DNA from: Eubacteriaceae bacterium
Lineage (GTDB): Bacteria; Bacillota_A; Clostridia; Eubacteriales; Anaerofustaceae
Assembly (NCBI GenBank): GCA_031280495.1
Contig: JAITGT010000072.1
Location: 1-13,171, forward strand
Direction of reading: 5' to 3'
DNA: 13,171 nucleotides
Below, piece after piece: positions 12,840 through 13,171 of the stretch (positions are counted from its first letter, which is position 1; each line of letters starts with the position of its first letter). A program made the translations under genes and the position numbers. Under the pieces are notes generated by a model that was given only the letters and a program-made list of their open reading frames with translations, was not told the origin of the DNA and ran no database searches.

Positions 12840-13171
12840 AACCGTTGCCCTTATTCTGCTCGTCTTTTTGGCCGGCTTATATGTCTACACGCAAATTCGC
12901 AATTTCCGCCGGCTTGGAAAACGCCTTATCCCCGCAAAAGGCGGCCTGACCAATTTAAACGTCCTATCCTTCTTCTTTTTGGGCGTAACTGGAACATATT
13001 TTGTTGTGGCTGCCTTTGCGGACAGTGAGATGCTGCAGGCGCAGAACACCCCCCTTCTCTTCCTCTCAATTGCGCTCATCAGCGTGATGCTGATTGCCCA
13101 GATTTCCTGGAAAAAGGGCTTTTACGAAAATGGAATTCAGTGCAACTCGCTGGCAATGGGCTATTCCCAGG
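12829..13171 (+). CDS. Membrane protein of unknown function (3' end beyond the window)
   Basis: The frame is open from the ATG at 12829 to the end of the window, giving 114 residues. Three hydrophobic segments are visible at about 4-20, 45-63 and 75-92. A basic stretch (residues 23-37) follows the first, and a polar segment at 94-114 (WKKGFYENGIQCNSLAMGYS) begins what may be a small soluble domain; the ENGI pattern is reminiscent of DUF5673-like membrane proteins, but this is weak. A strong ribosome binding site inside yhaM and the 11-base overlap with it suggest co-expression with the exoribonuclease. I do not recognise the family with confidence. Confidence 0.75.
   Translation, partial: MTFETVALILLVFLAGLYVYTQIRNFRRLGKRLIPAKGGLTNLNVLSFFFLGVTGTYFVVAAFADSEMLQAQNTPLLFLSIALISVMLIAQISWKKGFYENGIQCNSLAMGYSQ

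Overview
The window looks like a chromosomal segment of a Bacillota organism of the Clostridia type with moderate GC content. It carries a DnaD/DnaI-type primosome pair, a YhaM-type 3'-5' exoribonuclease, a YacL-type PIN-TRAM membrane protein, strong GGAGG ribosome binding sites, GTG and TTG starts, and extended -10 (TGnTATAAT) promoters. I cannot place it at genus level. No rRNA, tRNA, IS element or CRISPR array was seen.

Layout. (1) Positions 1-2180, plus strand: a tightly packed cluster for tRNA t6A modification and ribosomal protein acetylation. It holds what is probably the last codons of tsaB, then rimI, a DUF1461-type membrane protein and tsaD, with junctions from a 4-nt overlap to an 8-nt gap. 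(2) 2181-3473, plus strand: a single-gene unit for a YacL-like PIN-TRAM protein with its own extended -10 promoter, a strong ribosome binding site and a clear intrinsic terminator. (3) 3474-4187, plus strand: a promoter with a perfect palindrome of the LacI/GalR operator type just downstream of the predicted start of transcription, a GC-rich stretch of hairpins about 200 nt long, and a small VOC (glyoxalase-fold) gene whose end overlaps the next gene tail to tail. (4) 4184-8859, minus strand: a four-gene 2-oxoacid/acetoin dehydrogenase operon in the order acoA-acoB-acoC-acoL. (5) 8972-11806, minus strand: dnaD-like, dnaI-like and diacylglycerol kinase-like genes as one coupled operon. (6) 11838-13171, plus strand and divergent from dnaD: yhaM, then an overlapping membrane protein gene cut off by the window end.

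The part most worth attention is the aco-type operon. E1 alpha and E1 beta look orthodox. The E2 (acoC) has no lipoyl domain: it begins directly with a peripheral subunit binding domain, followed by a second degenerate one. The only lipoyl domain encoded in the operon sits at the N terminus of the E3-like protein (acoL). That E3-like protein lacks both redox-active cysteines of the CxxxxC motif, the C-terminal catalytic His/Glu pair and the FAD-contacting Asp of the usual AIGD motif, although the overall E3 fold is recognisable. A plausible reading is that acoL has become a lipoyl carrier and scaffold which docks on E2, with a true E3 or another oxidant supplied from elsewhere. This is inference from sequence. 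The second item of interest is the promoter-operator and structured leader ahead of the VOC gene.
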